Assembly: GCA_036845225.1 (NCBI GenBank)
Contig: DAIUEJ010000014.1
Location: 1-59,424 of the forward strand
Direction of reading: 5' to 3'
DNA from: FEN-680 sp036845225
Lineage (GTDB): Bacteria; Actinomycetota; Geothermincolia; Fen-727; Anoxymicrobiaceae
DNA: 59,424 nt
Shown: piece after piece, positions 7,410-15,900 of the stretch
How positions within the stretch are numbered: position 1 is the stretch's first letter
Layout of the letters: every line of letters starts with the position of its first letter
Position numbers and translations under genes: made by a program
The notes under the pieces: generated by a model
The model's input: only the letters and a program-made list of their open reading frames with translations
What the model was told of the DNA's origin: nothing
The model's database searches: none

Positions 7410-8030
7410 TTAAGCTTTCGCGCAGCCGTTCATGATGATGTCGAGGAATATGTCGGCGATCTCGTCCGAGGACATCTGCCCGTCGGGCCTGTACCACGAC
7501 GAAAGCCAGTTGCACATGCCGGAGATGGCCCTCACGGTCATGGGCACGTTCAAGTCGCGGAAGGCGCCCTCGGCGATCGCGTTCTCGATCAGGTTGCGGT
7601 AGATCGACTCGTACTCGCGGCTGAGCGAACGGATGTACTCGCGCTGCTCGTGGGGCAGGGCGCCCTCATCCGCGAGGTAGACGTTGATGATGTCGCCGCT
7701 GCGGGAGAACATCGTGACGTGCCAGTGGATCAGGGCACGCAGCTTCACGACCGCCTCGCCCGGCTCGCTGTCGATCTTGCGGACGCCGTCGATGAGCTCG
7801 TTGATCGCGGCCTCGCATATCTCGTATAGCAGCTCGTGCTTGGTCTTGATGTAGTAGTAGAGGGCGGGCTTGGTGACTCTGAGGGCGTCGGCGATGTCGT
7901 CCATCGTTGTGGAGAGATAACCCTTCTCGCAGAAAAGCCTCGCGGCGACCGAGAGGAGCTCTTCGCGGCGGACCTTGCTGGCACGGGTGGCCGGTGTGGG
8001 CTCGTCGTTTGTGGCGGCCATCGCGGCCAT
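7410..8030 (-). CDS. TetR/AcrR-family repressor (KstR2/PfmR-like)
   Basis: This 206-residue TetR regulator has its helix-turn-helix near residues 25-65 (TTMDDIADALRVTKPALYYY, then TKHELLYEICEAA). The all-alpha ligand domain includes MTVRAISGMCNWLSSWYRP, a pattern I associate with acyl-CoA-responsive repressors of the KstR2/PfmR kind. The start at 8030 follows a GGAGAAAGG site. The gene heads the leftward operon and is divergent from the BKACE gene. A TTAC-N6-GTAA near-palindrome lies in the shared promoter region. The expected role is an autoregulated repressor released by a pathway acyl-CoA; this is inference from family and layout. Confidence 0.88.
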   Translation of the reverse strand: MAAMAATNDEPTPATRASKVRREELLSVAARLFCEKGYLSTTMDDIADALRVTKPALYYYIKTKHELLYEICEAAINELIDGVRKIDSEPGEAVVKLRALIHWHVTMFSRSGDIINVYLADEGALPHEQREYIRSLSREYESIYRNLIENAIAEGAFRDLNVPMTVRAISGMCNWLSSWYRPDGQMSSDEIADIFLDIIMNGCAKA

Positions 8031-8049
8031 GCAGATTCCTTTCTCCTGC

Positions 8050-8105
8050 TTGTTTACTGTCGCCCGGGAAGCTAATATACTTATTCTACTTACCGGTCAG
8101 TAAAT
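8050..8105 (+). promoter_or_regulatory. Divergent promoter with TetR-type operator
   Basis: On the plus strand TTGTTT (8050-8055), a 17-base spacer and TAATAT (8073-8078) form a sigma70-like promoter for the BKACE gene. Just downstream, ttaccggtcagtaa (8090-8103) is a near-palindrome TTAC-N6-GTAA, the size and type of a TetR operator. On the minus strand the same sequence overlaps a possible -35 (TTACTG) whose -10 would be TATATT. One bound repressor could therefore block both directions. Confidence 0.55.
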
Positions 8106-8163
8106 TGGAAGGCGTATCGTGAAAATCATCGGAAAATCCTGAGGACCAAGGGGGCGGTGCGCT

Positions 8164-9129
8164 GTGGAGAAGAGCGACTACATCTGGGACTACAAGGACG
8201 TCTACGAGTGGATGCAACGGACGAGGAAGGGTCTCGCTCCCCTGATCATCTCCTGTGCCATCACGGGGGGCGTCCAGGGCAAGGAGGCGCACGAGAACCT
8301 GCCCGAGATGCCCGAGGAGCAGGCGGAGCAGACTCTCGGGGCGTATGAGGCCGGCGCGAGCATCGTGCACGTCCACGCGCGTAACCCCGAGGTCTGGTGG
8401 ATGACCTCGAGCAACCCCGAGGACTACCTGAAGATCAACGCGCAGATCCGCGCGAAGTGCCCGGACATCATCATCAACAACACGACCGGCGGCGGACCGG
8501 AGCAGACGACCGAGCAGCGAATGGCCAGCATCTACGCGAACCCCGAGTTGTGCTCGCTGAACCTGGGGCCGTTCGTCCTGAAGGTCCCGATGAAAGAGCG
8601 GGGCGAGCCTTTCCCCCACCCCCGGCCCGAGATGGTGTACGACCGCTGCGTCCCGAACAGCTACGCGGACATCTCCATGTACGCGCAGACCATGAAAGAG
8701 AAGGGCATCAAGCCGGAGATGGAGCTGTACCACCCGGGGATGTACTGGGTCTTCAACGACCTGCTGATGCAGGGGCTGCTCGAGGCGCCGTATGACATCC
8801 AGTTCGTGATGGGGTTCCAGACGTCGTCGTTCCCGACGCCGGCGAACCTGCTCGGGCTGGTGAACGAACTGCCCAACGAGTCTATATTCTTCGCAATCGG
8901 CGTGGGGCCGTTCCAGATCCCGATGAACGTCATGGCGATCATGCTGGGCGGGCACGTGCGGGTCGGCATGGAGGACAACCTATACTACGCGCGCGGACGC
9001 AAGGTGAAGGACAACGCGGAGTTGGTGGCACGCATCGTGCGCATAGCCAAGGAGATGAACCGCGAGGTCGCGACGCCGGCGCAGGCGCGTGAGATGCTGG
9101 GGATCTCGCAGACGCCGTCGAGCTATTAG
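8164..9129 (+). CDS. Beta-keto acid cleavage enzyme (BKACE, DUF849 family)
   Basis: This 321-residue TIM-barrel protein belongs to the 3-keto-5-aminohexanoate cleavage family. It begins with the conserved PLIISCAITGG. The metal-binding HxH is in SIVHVHARNPE near 63-73, and further blocks are INNTTGGG and VRVGMEDNLYY. Family members condense a beta-keto acid with acetyl-CoA and release acetoacetate plus a new acyl-CoA. The GTG start has an AGGGGGCGG site upstream. It is divergent from the TetR operon and probably under the same repressor. A C-C cleaving role beside the thiolase-like pairs is consistent with degradation of a keto acid. Its 3' end overlaps the convergent gene by 4 bases. The side-chain specificity is not readable. 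Confidence 0.88.
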   Translation: MEKSDYIWDYKDVYEWMQRTRKGLAPLIISCAITGGVQGKEAHENLPEMPEEQAEQTLGAYEAGASIVHVHARNPEVWWMTSSNPEDYLKINAQIRAKCPDIIINNTTGGGPEQTTEQRMASIYANPELCSLNLGPFVLKVPMKERGEPFPHPRPEMVYDRCVPNSYADISMYAQTMKEKGIKPEMELYHPGMYWVFNDLLMQGLLEAPYDIQFVMGFQTSSFPTPANLLGLVNELPNESIFFAIGVGPFQIPMNVMAIMLGGHVRVGMEDNLYYARGRKVKDNAELVARIVRIAKEMNREVATPAQAREMLGISQTPSSY

Positions 9130-9581
9130 GAGGACTCGCCGGATAGTACTTCGGCGATCCGGCGGGCGCTGAACTCGACGAGCGGGAAACATTTCTCAAT
9201 AAAGATGCCGGTGTCGCGCGCTCTCTTGAGTTCGGCCTTGTCGGAGAGGTCGACGCCGATTAGCTCGCGGCAGGTGGAGCTTCCGAACTCGTCCGTGAAA
9301 TCACGAATGAAGGTGGCGCAGATCTCGTAGAGCTGCTTGTTGCTCTCGTCCCCCGAGTCGCGCCACATTACCCAGCCCGCTGCCATCACCGCTCCTGATA
9401 TCGCGCCGCAGACCTGTTGGGTGACCGCGATGCCTGAGCCGAAGCCCGTGGCGACCCTCGGGAACCAGTCGCCTTCGACCCCGAGGCCTTCCATGTTCGC
9501 CTGCAGCACGGACTCCGCGCAGTTCAGGCCTGTGGTGAATAACTCTCTTGCCCTCTTGCCAGTCTCCTCAGGCGATGTCAT
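9126..9581 (-). CDS. C_GCAxxG_C_C family putative redox protein
   Basis: This 151-residue protein has the defining cysteine pattern: NCAESV near the N terminus, VCGAISG, STCREL and EKCFPL. Members are thought to bind an iron-sulfur cluster and often sit beside oxidoreductases of anaerobes, but their reaction is unknown. The ATG at 9581 is chosen because GGAGG lies 5 bases ahead; an in-frame ATG at 9599 has no ribosome site. It overlaps the end of the BKACE gene on the opposite strand by 4 bases. It lies downstream of the DUF1667/FAD operon on the same strand, separated by a half-copy of the GTGCCTGACCCC repeat. It may be the last gene of that operon. Confidence 0.8.
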   Translation of the reverse strand: MTSPEETGKRARELFTTGLNCAESVLQANMEGLGVEGDWFPRVATGFGSGIAVTQQVCGAISGAVMAAGWVMWRDSGDESNKQLYEICATFIRDFTDEFGSSTCRELIGVDLSDKAELKRARDTGIFIEKCFPLVEFSARRIAEVLSGESS

Positions 9582-9627
9582 CAGTTCCTCCGTCATCATT
9601 CAATGTGTGAAAAATAATCGTGAAAAA

Positions 9628-9640
9628 GTGCCTGACCCCC
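9628..9640. repeat. Solo GTGCCTGACCCC core
   Basis: The sequence gtgcctgaccccc is followed by gttttt, matching one arm of elements A and B. The DUF1667 stop codon (TGA, 9646-9648) comes directly after the T-run. No second arm is present nearby. I read it as a decayed or half copy of the same repeat family. Confidence 0.6.
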
Positions 9641-9645
9641 GTTTT

Positions 9646-10014
9646 TCAGACTTTGGCGAGGTCGCGGGAGGCGATGACGTCCACGCCGGTGTCCAGGATG
9701 TTCTCGAGGACCACCTGGCCGTTCTCAACTGGCGCGTCCACTACCAGCGATGCGAGCACCTTCGAAGCGTCGGTGACCAGCCTCTTGGGGATTGCCGTCG
9801 TCGTCCTCACGGGGAGCAGCGGCAGGACGCCGTCCCTCACAGCGACCGTCGTGGTGACCACCCGGCGAGGATCGCGGAACTCTTCTTCCGCGTACTTCGC
9901 CCCGATCTTGCACTCGTTGCCCGTCACCCCGAGGATCTCGCCGTTCTCCTCGGTCAGCTCTAGCGAGCAGGACAGCGGGCAGTTGATGCAGGTGTACTCG
10001 TGCTTACTCTTCAC
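9646..10014 (-). CDS. DUF1667 iron-sulfur-type accessory protein
   Basis: This 122-residue DUF1667 protein has the family's N-terminal cysteine set TCINCPLSCSLEL (C-x2-C-x3-C) plus NECKIGAKYAEEE with the fourth cysteine. The later block PLLPVRTTTAIPK is also typical. In many anaerobes DUF1667 is encoded after a GlpA-like flavoprotein and an NAD(P)/FAD oxidoreductase, as here. It is presumed to carry an Fe-S cluster or assemble with them, but its exact role is not established. The GTG start at 10014 overlaps the end of the oxidoreductase gene by 11 bases, so the two are coupled. The stop lies directly after a GTGCCTGACCCC repeat core. Confidence 0.83.
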   Translation of the reverse strand: MKSKHEYTCINCPLSCSLELTEENGEILGVTGNECKIGAKYAEEEFRDPRRVVTTTVAVRDGVLPLLPVRTTTAIPKRLVTDASKVLASLVVDAPVENGQVVLENILDTGVDVIASRDLAKV

Positions 10015-11269
10015 TCGGCACCACTTCCACCCGTATCTCCTGCGCCCCCGGTGCGGCCATCTCAGACGCCTTCATGGTCGACTTCAGCATCTCCGGCGGG
10101 CGCACCATCCTGTGCTTCTTGCGCGAGACCTCCTCCTCCCCGACCAGGATCCTCGCCGTCCTGGCACGCTCGGGGTGCTCGACGCGGAAGTAGAAGTCTA
10201 TGTCGCGGCTGATGTCGCTCACGAACTGGGGCACCACGTACTTCACGTTCTCGCCGGGCACCACCCGCACCGGCTTCTCACGCTTGCGCCCCTGGAGGAC
10301 GTACTCGGCCGCCCCCTCGCCTGCGACCTCCGAACTGCGCGTCACGTAGTCCACCAGGTCGAACACGTTGACCACGTTGCCGCATGCGAATATGCCGTCG
10401 AGCGACGTCTCCATGCGCTCGTCCACGATGGGGCCCGCGGTCACCGGGTCGATGTCGACCCCCGCCTTGCGCGAGAGTTCGTTCTCGGGGATGAGCCCGA
10501 CAGAGAGGCAGAGCGTGTCGCACTCGATGCGGCGCTCGGTGTCCTTGATGGGCTTGAGGTTCTCGTCCACGTGGGCGACGTCCACCGCCTCGACCCGCTT
10601 GCGCCCGTGGATGTAGGTAACGGTGTGCGAGAGGTGCAGTGGGCAGTCGAAGTCGTACAGGCACTGGACCACGTTGCGCGTGATGCCGCCGGGGTGGTCC
10701 ATCAGCTCGTAGACGCCCTCGACCGTCGCGCCCTCGAGCACAAACCTGCGCGCCATGATGAGCCCGATGTCTCCGCTGCCGAGGATGACTATCTTGCGGC
10801 CGGGCATGAGGCCTTCGATGTTGATGTCGCGCTGAGCGGCACCCGCGGTGATGATGCCCGCCGGCCTGTAGCCGGGGATCATTATCTGGTGTCGGCTGCG
10901 CTCGCGGCAGCCCATCGCGAGGATGACCGTCTTAGGTTCGATCTCGACGATCCCGTCGGTGGCGTTGACCGCGGTGATGCGCCGGTCGGCGCCCATGGAC
11001 AGGACCATGGTGTTGAGCAGCACGTCGATGTCGGTGCGCTCGACCTCGTCGATGAACCGCTGGGCGTACTGCGGGCCGGTGAGCACCTCCTTGAACACGA
11101 TGGAGCCGAAGCCGTCGTGGATGCACTGCTGGAGGATGCCGCCCAGTTCGATGTCGCGGTCGATGAGCATGACGTCCTTGAGCCCTGCCTTCGAGGCGGA
11201 GAGCGCGGCGGCGAGGCCTGCGGGTCCGGCTCCGATGACGGCGACGTCAGGGGTGCGTGCTTTCTTCAC
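10004..11269 (-). CDS. NAD(P)/FAD-dependent oxidoreductase (partner of GlpA-like subunit)
   Basis: This 421-residue flavoprotein of the pyridine-nucleotide disulfide reductase fold lacks a redox-active disulfide. It has the FAD-binding fold VIGAGPAGLAAALSASKAG near 10-28, a second nucleotide fold VILGSGDIGLIMARRF near 175-190 and the FAD-contacting FACGNVVNVFDLVDYV. This type pairs with GlpA-like proteins and DUF1667 in anaerobic glycerol-3-phosphate or related 2-hydroxyacid oxidation clusters. It overlaps the upstream GlpA-like gene by 4 bases (GTGA) and the DUF1667 gene by 11 bases. All three are therefore one translationally coupled unit. The substrate is unproven; no glycerol kinase or transporter is in the window. 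Confidence 0.85.
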   Translation of the reverse strand: MKKARTPDVAVIGAGPAGLAAALSASKAGLKDVMLIDRDIELGGILQQCIHDGFGSIVFKEVLTGPQYAQRFIDEVERTDIDVLLNTMVLSMGADRRITAVNATDGIVEIEPKTVILAMGCRERSRHQIMIPGYRPAGIITAGAAQRDINIEGLMPGRKIVILGSGDIGLIMARRFVLEGATVEGVYELMDHPGGITRNVVQCLYDFDCPLHLSHTVTYIHGRKRVEAVDVAHVDENLKPIKDTERRIECDTLCLSVGLIPENELSRKAGVDIDPVTAGPIVDERMETSLDGIFACGNVVNVFDLVDYVTRSSEVAGEGAAEYVLQGRKREKPVRVVPGENVKYVVPQFVSDISRDIDFYFRVEHPERARTARILVGEEEVSRKKHRMVRPPEMLKSTMKASEMAAPGAQEIRVEVVPSEE

Positions 11270-12834
11270 GAGGCATCACCGCCGGTCGTGGGTGACGCCT
11301 GCTCTTCCAGGAGCAGTTCCTTGGTCGTGCCCGAGAAGATCCAGGAGCCATCGCCGTTCTTGGTGATCTCGGTGAGGGGAATGCCTAGTTCGCGCGCGAG
11401 TATCTGCGCCGCGCGGTAGCCGCAGAACCCGCCCTGGCAGCGCCCCATGCCGATGCGCGTGCGGCGCTTTACCGCGTCCATCGTGGTCGCGGGGATGATG
11501 GCGTGGACGGCGTCGACCACCTCTCCCTCGGTGACGTGCTCGCAGCGGCAGATGAGGCGGCCATAGCGCGGGTCCTTCGCGATCAGGGCGTCGCGCTCCT
11601 CGTTGGAGATCTCGGAGAAGTCGGGGGGCGCGGTGCGCTTCGGGTCGTAGTCGGAACGCACGTCGCGAGGCAGGCCCAGGCCGTGCAGTATCTCGATGAC
11701 CATCTCGGCGATGGCAGGAGCGGCGGCGAGCCCCGGCGACTGGATGCCGGCGACGTTCACGAACCCGTGCGCAGCGTCGGAGGCGCCGATGACGAAGTCC
11801 TCCTCGAGCGTGGGCGCGCGGACTCCGCTGAACGCGGAGATTATGGCGGTCTGAGGGAAGTCGGGCATCAGGTAATAGAAGCGGTCGAATATCTCCTGGA
11901 TCTCCTCGGCGGAGATGGACGTGTCGTACTTGTCGTCGGTCTCGATCGCCGTCGGGCCCAGTTGCAGGTTGCCCTCTGCGGTCGGCATCGCGCCGCCGCC
12001 CTTCGAGTGCGACTTCATGAACAGGCGGAACTCGGCGACGCTGCTCTTCACGTAGTCCTGGGTGATGTCGCGGTCGAACAGGAGGCTCGCGCCCTTGCGC
12101 GGGTGGATCTTGAAGCCGCCGGCGCCGGCCATGTTCGCGACGTAGTCGGCGAAGACACCCGCCGCGTTCACCACGATCGGCGTCTCGATGACACCGCGGT
12201 CGGTGACTACGGCCTGTATCCTGCCGTCGTCCTTGCGGATGGCAATGACCTCGGTGTCGAGAAGCAGCCTGGCGCCGTTGTGGACCGCGTTCTCCGCGAG
12301 CGCGATTGCGAGCTTGTACGGCGAGACCAGCCCGTAGGTCGGGTCGAAGACGCCGGCGATGGCATTCCTGGTGACGTTCGGCTCGCGCTCGAATATCTCT
12401 TCGCGTGTCAGGGCGTGCTGCCCGGGGATGCCTTTCTTGCGGGCATTGCGCATGACGAGGTGCGGGACCATGCGCGCCAGGACGTAGTTCTCCACAAACT
12501 TCGGCATCCAGCGCGTTATCTTCTTCGGCAGTGTGCGCGGGGTGATGACGATGAGCATGCCCTGGCGCTTGAGCGGGATGCCGAGGTCTTTCACGAACTC
12601 GTCGTAGAGCAGGTTGCCCCTGACGTTGAGCTTCGCCTTGAGGGTTCCATACTTCTCCCCGATGCCGCTGTGGATCTCGGCGTTGTTCGCCTTAGTGGTG
12701 CCGCAGGCGACGTCGGTCTCTTTTTCGATGATGACGACGTCGGACGTGTGCTTGACGACCTCGCGCGCGATCGCCGTGCCACTGATCCCGGCGCCGATGA
12801 TGACGACGGCCGCGGAGGTCGGAAACTCGCTCAT
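11266..12834 (-). CDS. GlpA-like FAD-dependent dehydrogenase with BFD-type [2Fe-2S] domain
   Basis: This 522-residue DAO-type flavoprotein begins with the FAD fold VIIGAGISGTAIAREV. It ends in a bacterioferritin-associated-ferredoxin-like [2Fe-2S] domain, ICRCEHVTEGE and then GMGRCQGGFCG, as in anaerobic glycerol-3-phosphate dehydrogenase subunit A. It probably oxidises glycerol-3-phosphate or a similar hydroxy substrate and hands electrons to the two following gene products. The ATG at 12834 has GGAGAAAG 7-8 bases ahead. A second ATG seven codons upstream (12855) has GGGGG ahead and is almost as good. It is the first gene of a three-gene coupled operon. The 96 bases upstream hold no gene. 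Calling it glpA outright is not justified without the kinase or transporter context. Confidence 0.82.
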   Translation of the reverse strand: MSEFPTSAAVVIIGAGISGTAIAREVVKHTSDVVIIEKETDVACGTTKANNAEIHSGIGEKYGTLKAKLNVRGNLLYDEFVKDLGIPLKRQGMLIVITPRTLPKKITRWMPKFVENYVLARMVPHLVMRNARKKGIPGQHALTREEIFEREPNVTRNAIAGVFDPTYGLVSPYKLAIALAENAVHNGARLLLDTEVIAIRKDDGRIQAVVTDRGVIETPIVVNAAGVFADYVANMAGAGGFKIHPRKGASLLFDRDITQDYVKSSVAEFRLFMKSHSKGGGAMPTAEGNLQLGPTAIETDDKYDTSISAEEIQEIFDRFYYLMPDFPQTAIISAFSGVRAPTLEEDFVIGASDAAHGFVNVAGIQSPGLAAAPAIAEMVIEILHGLGLPRDVRSDYDPKRTAPPDFSEISNEERDALIAKDPRYGRLICRCEHVTEGEVVDAVHAIIPATTMDAVKRRTRIGMGRCQGGFCGYRAAQILARELGIPLTEITKNGDGSWIFSGTTKELLLEEQASPTTGGDAS

Positions 12835-12950
12835 GTGATCTTTCTCCGCTGCCATCTATCAACCCCCACGCCGCGTTCGCTGTTTGCTGTGCTTAAGGTT
12901 GCTCAGGATATTCTACTTCTTGGTCGGAAGTCGCGCTCCCCTGTCGTCCC

Positions 12951-15900
12951 CTACCTCGGGCCGACAGTCGCCGGCAACAGAGACCTGTTTGTTATGAAGA
13001 CCGGCGAGGACGGGTCGCGGAAGTAGATGAGGGGGACCCGCTTGGTCGGGTCTGGGTTGGACCAGTCCGCGCGATTGAGGACAGGGACTCTCAGAGGGTA
13101 GCTCGTTGGGCGGTAGTACAGGGCGTTTTCGGGGTTGTCTATCGTGAGGCAGGCCGCCGCGTCTATGAGCCCGAAGCTTGCCGCCCCCCTCGGGTAGTAG
13201 CTCATAAGTTGCATGCCGGCCGTCCCGTCGGTCGCCTCCACCTTCGCGGAGAAGTCGTGGGCGGCGTCGTCTCCCTCCCCGAGGGTCTCCTTGGGGCGCT
13301 GGGTAGCACGCGAGTTCGGCGGCACGTCGATCTCTTTTGTCTTCACCGAGCCGTCCCCTGTCATGTAGGTGACCTTGACGTGGGCGCCAGCGGCCTCGGG
13401 GTTCTGTACGCATATGTAGGGGTCGAAGCCCGGTCGGCAGGTCCCCTCCGCAAAGTAGAAGGTCGAGGACGGGGTGGTGGCACCCACCACGTCGTGTCCC
13501 CCCGTCCAGGCCCCGTGATAGTTGAAGTAGATGGGACGCTCCGCGACGATACCCGCCCCGTTAGTTGATTCCACCTTCGCGGAGAAGTCGTGGGCGGCGT
13601 CGTCTCCCTCCCCGAGGGTCTCCTTGGGGCGCTGGGTAGCACGCGAGTTCGGCGGCACGTCGATCTCAGTGGTCTTCACCGAGCCGTCCCCGGTCATGTA
13701 GGTGACCTTGACGTGCGCGCTTGCTGCCTCGGGGTTCTGGACGCATATGTAGGGGTCGAAGCCCGGTCGGCAGGTCCCCTCGGCGAAGTAGAAGGTAGAG
13801 GACGGGGCGGTGGCACCCACCACGTCGTGTCCCCCTGTCCAGGCCCCGTGATAGTTGAAGTAGATGGGACGTTCGGCGACGATGCCGGTCCCGCTTGTTG
13901 ACTCCACCTTCGCGGAGAAGTCGTGGGCCGCGTCGTCTCCCTCGCCGAGGGTCTCTTTTGGAAGCACGGTCGCCCGCGAGTTCGGCGGCACGTCGATCTC
14001 TTTTGTCTTCACCGAGCCGTCCCCTGTCATGTAGGTGACCTTGACGTGGGCGCCAGCGGCCTCGGGGTTCTGGACGCATATGTAGGGGTCGAAGCCCGGT
14101 CGTGTTGTGCCTTCCGCAAAGTAGAAGGTCGTTGCAGGCGTTGTGGCACCCACTACGTCGTGCCCGCCTGTCCATGACCCGTGGTAGTTAAAGTAGATCG
14201 GCCGTTCGGCGACTATGCCGGTCCCGCTTGTTGACTCCACCTTTGCCGAGAAGTCGTGGGCGGCGTCGTCTCCCTCGCCCAGTGTGTCCTTGGGACGCAG
14301 GGTGGCGCGCGAGTTCGGCGGCACGTCGATCTCCGTGGTCTTCACCGACCCGTCCCCTGTCATGTAGGTGACCTTGACGTGGGCGCCAGCGGCCTCGGGG
14401 TTCTGGACGCAGATGTAGGGGTCGAAGCCCGGTCGGCAGGTCCCCTCCGCGAAGTAGAAGGTCGATGAAGGCGTGGTCGCTCCCACCACGTCGTGTCCCC
14501 CTGTCCAGGCCCCGTGATAGTTGAAGTAGATGGGACGCTCCGCGACGATGCCGACGGGAGGAGGCACGCCGGCGCCGGGATCGGAAATTGCCGGCGGGAC
14601 GCCGGCGCTACGCTCATTGGCCGGCGGGACGCCGGCGCTACGCTCATTTGCCGGCGAGACGCCGGCGCTACGCCCGTAGATGGTCCCATCCCAGTAGCCC
14701 CCCGAGCCCAGCATCGCCAGGCGCTTCTCGAAGTCCCAGTAGGTCTCCGCGCCGGCAAGAGGCGAGCCTCCTCTGAGGCTCGCTCCCAGGTAACAGGCGA
14801 GCGCGTCCCTCCAGATGTTCGAGGAGACCCACATCCGCCCCGGGTCGTTGCTGGTGTGCTTGCTCCCGTACGGCCCCCAGGTCCTCGCCGTGGATTCCGC
14901 GATGTCCCGTGCCAGGTACGCCTGGTTGGTCGGGCTCAGGCCCGTGTCCCGCTGGCCCCCCAGCAGGTACAGCAGGCCGCTCCCGGAGTAGATGCTGTAA
15001 GCCTCGCGGTCGGCCTGGGCCGTCGTCGGGTCCAGGGCCACGGCGTAGTGGTCCGCCAGCCATGAGTCCGTGGCGAGCCTCTCGTTCAGCAGGTCCACCT
15101 TCGACTGGCAGGCGGAGGCGAAGGACGGCTCGGCGACCAGCGCCATCTCGCGGACGGCACGGTAAGCAGCCAGGCACTTGAACCCGAGATAGGTCTGGTC
15201 GCGCCCGCCCTCGAGCGCCGGGGTGCCGTCGTCGAACGTGGTCTCAGAGTACTTGTCGGGCATGCCGTTTCCGTTCGTGTCGCACGCCATCACGAACTGC
15301 GTGAACGCCTTTATGTTCGCCCACCTGGAGGTGACGCAGGCGGTGTCCCCCGACGATTTCCAGTAGCGGTAGAGCATCAGCAGGAAGTTGAGGTTCTCCT
15401 CCACCGGCATGTCATGGTCGTATGCCTGTCCGGTCGCCTGGTCGACGATGCCGACGTCGTGGGGCAGGTAGGCGCCCGCCTCGTTGTACTTGATGCAGAG
15501 CAGCCATTCGTCCAGCTCGCACTTGAGCAGGCTAGGCCAGAGGCTGTAGTAGAGCCACGCCTCGTTGTACTCCACGTCGATAGTGGAGTGAAAGCGCATC
15601 CAGGTGCCCTCCCAGACGCTGAACCAGTCCCGCCCCGACGAGGAGTGGGCCCACCATGTGTTGGTGAGCCAGGTCCGGAAGCTGCAGGCGATCAGGGGGC
15701 GCAGAGCGGACGTGGGCGAGCCGACGTCGAGGCTTTTACTCGACGAGAACACCGAGTCGAAGAACGACGATTTCCCGGCTATGTCGTCGCCGGCGCTACG
15801 GTCAGAGACCGCGTAGTCGATCACCGCCTGTACGCTCGCGAAAGTGGAGACGTAGCGGAACCTGAAGGCGCTGTCACTGTAGTAGCGGTTGCTGACGTTC

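Noticed and set aside
9620..11419. Plus-strand open frame of 599 codons
   Set aside because: It is antisense to DUF1667 and the NAD(P)/FAD oxidoreductase, which have clear motifs. There is no ribosome site and no family resemblance.
12834..12951. Naming the 9.6-12.8 kb operon glpABC
   Set aside because: The proteins are GlpA-like, but no glycerol kinase, facilitator or GlpC-type subunit is present, so the symbol would overstate the evidence.
13237..14568. Tandem 333-bp repeats as an assembly artefact
   Set aside because: The units differ at scattered positions (e.g. acgctccgcg/acgttcggcg, agggtctcc/agtgtgtcc), so they are separate real copies, although the true copy number could still be higher.
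14588..14677. CRISPR-like short regular repeats
   Set aside because: The 30-bp units are contiguous with no unique spacers, and they encode in-frame peptide inside a gene. No cas genes are present.
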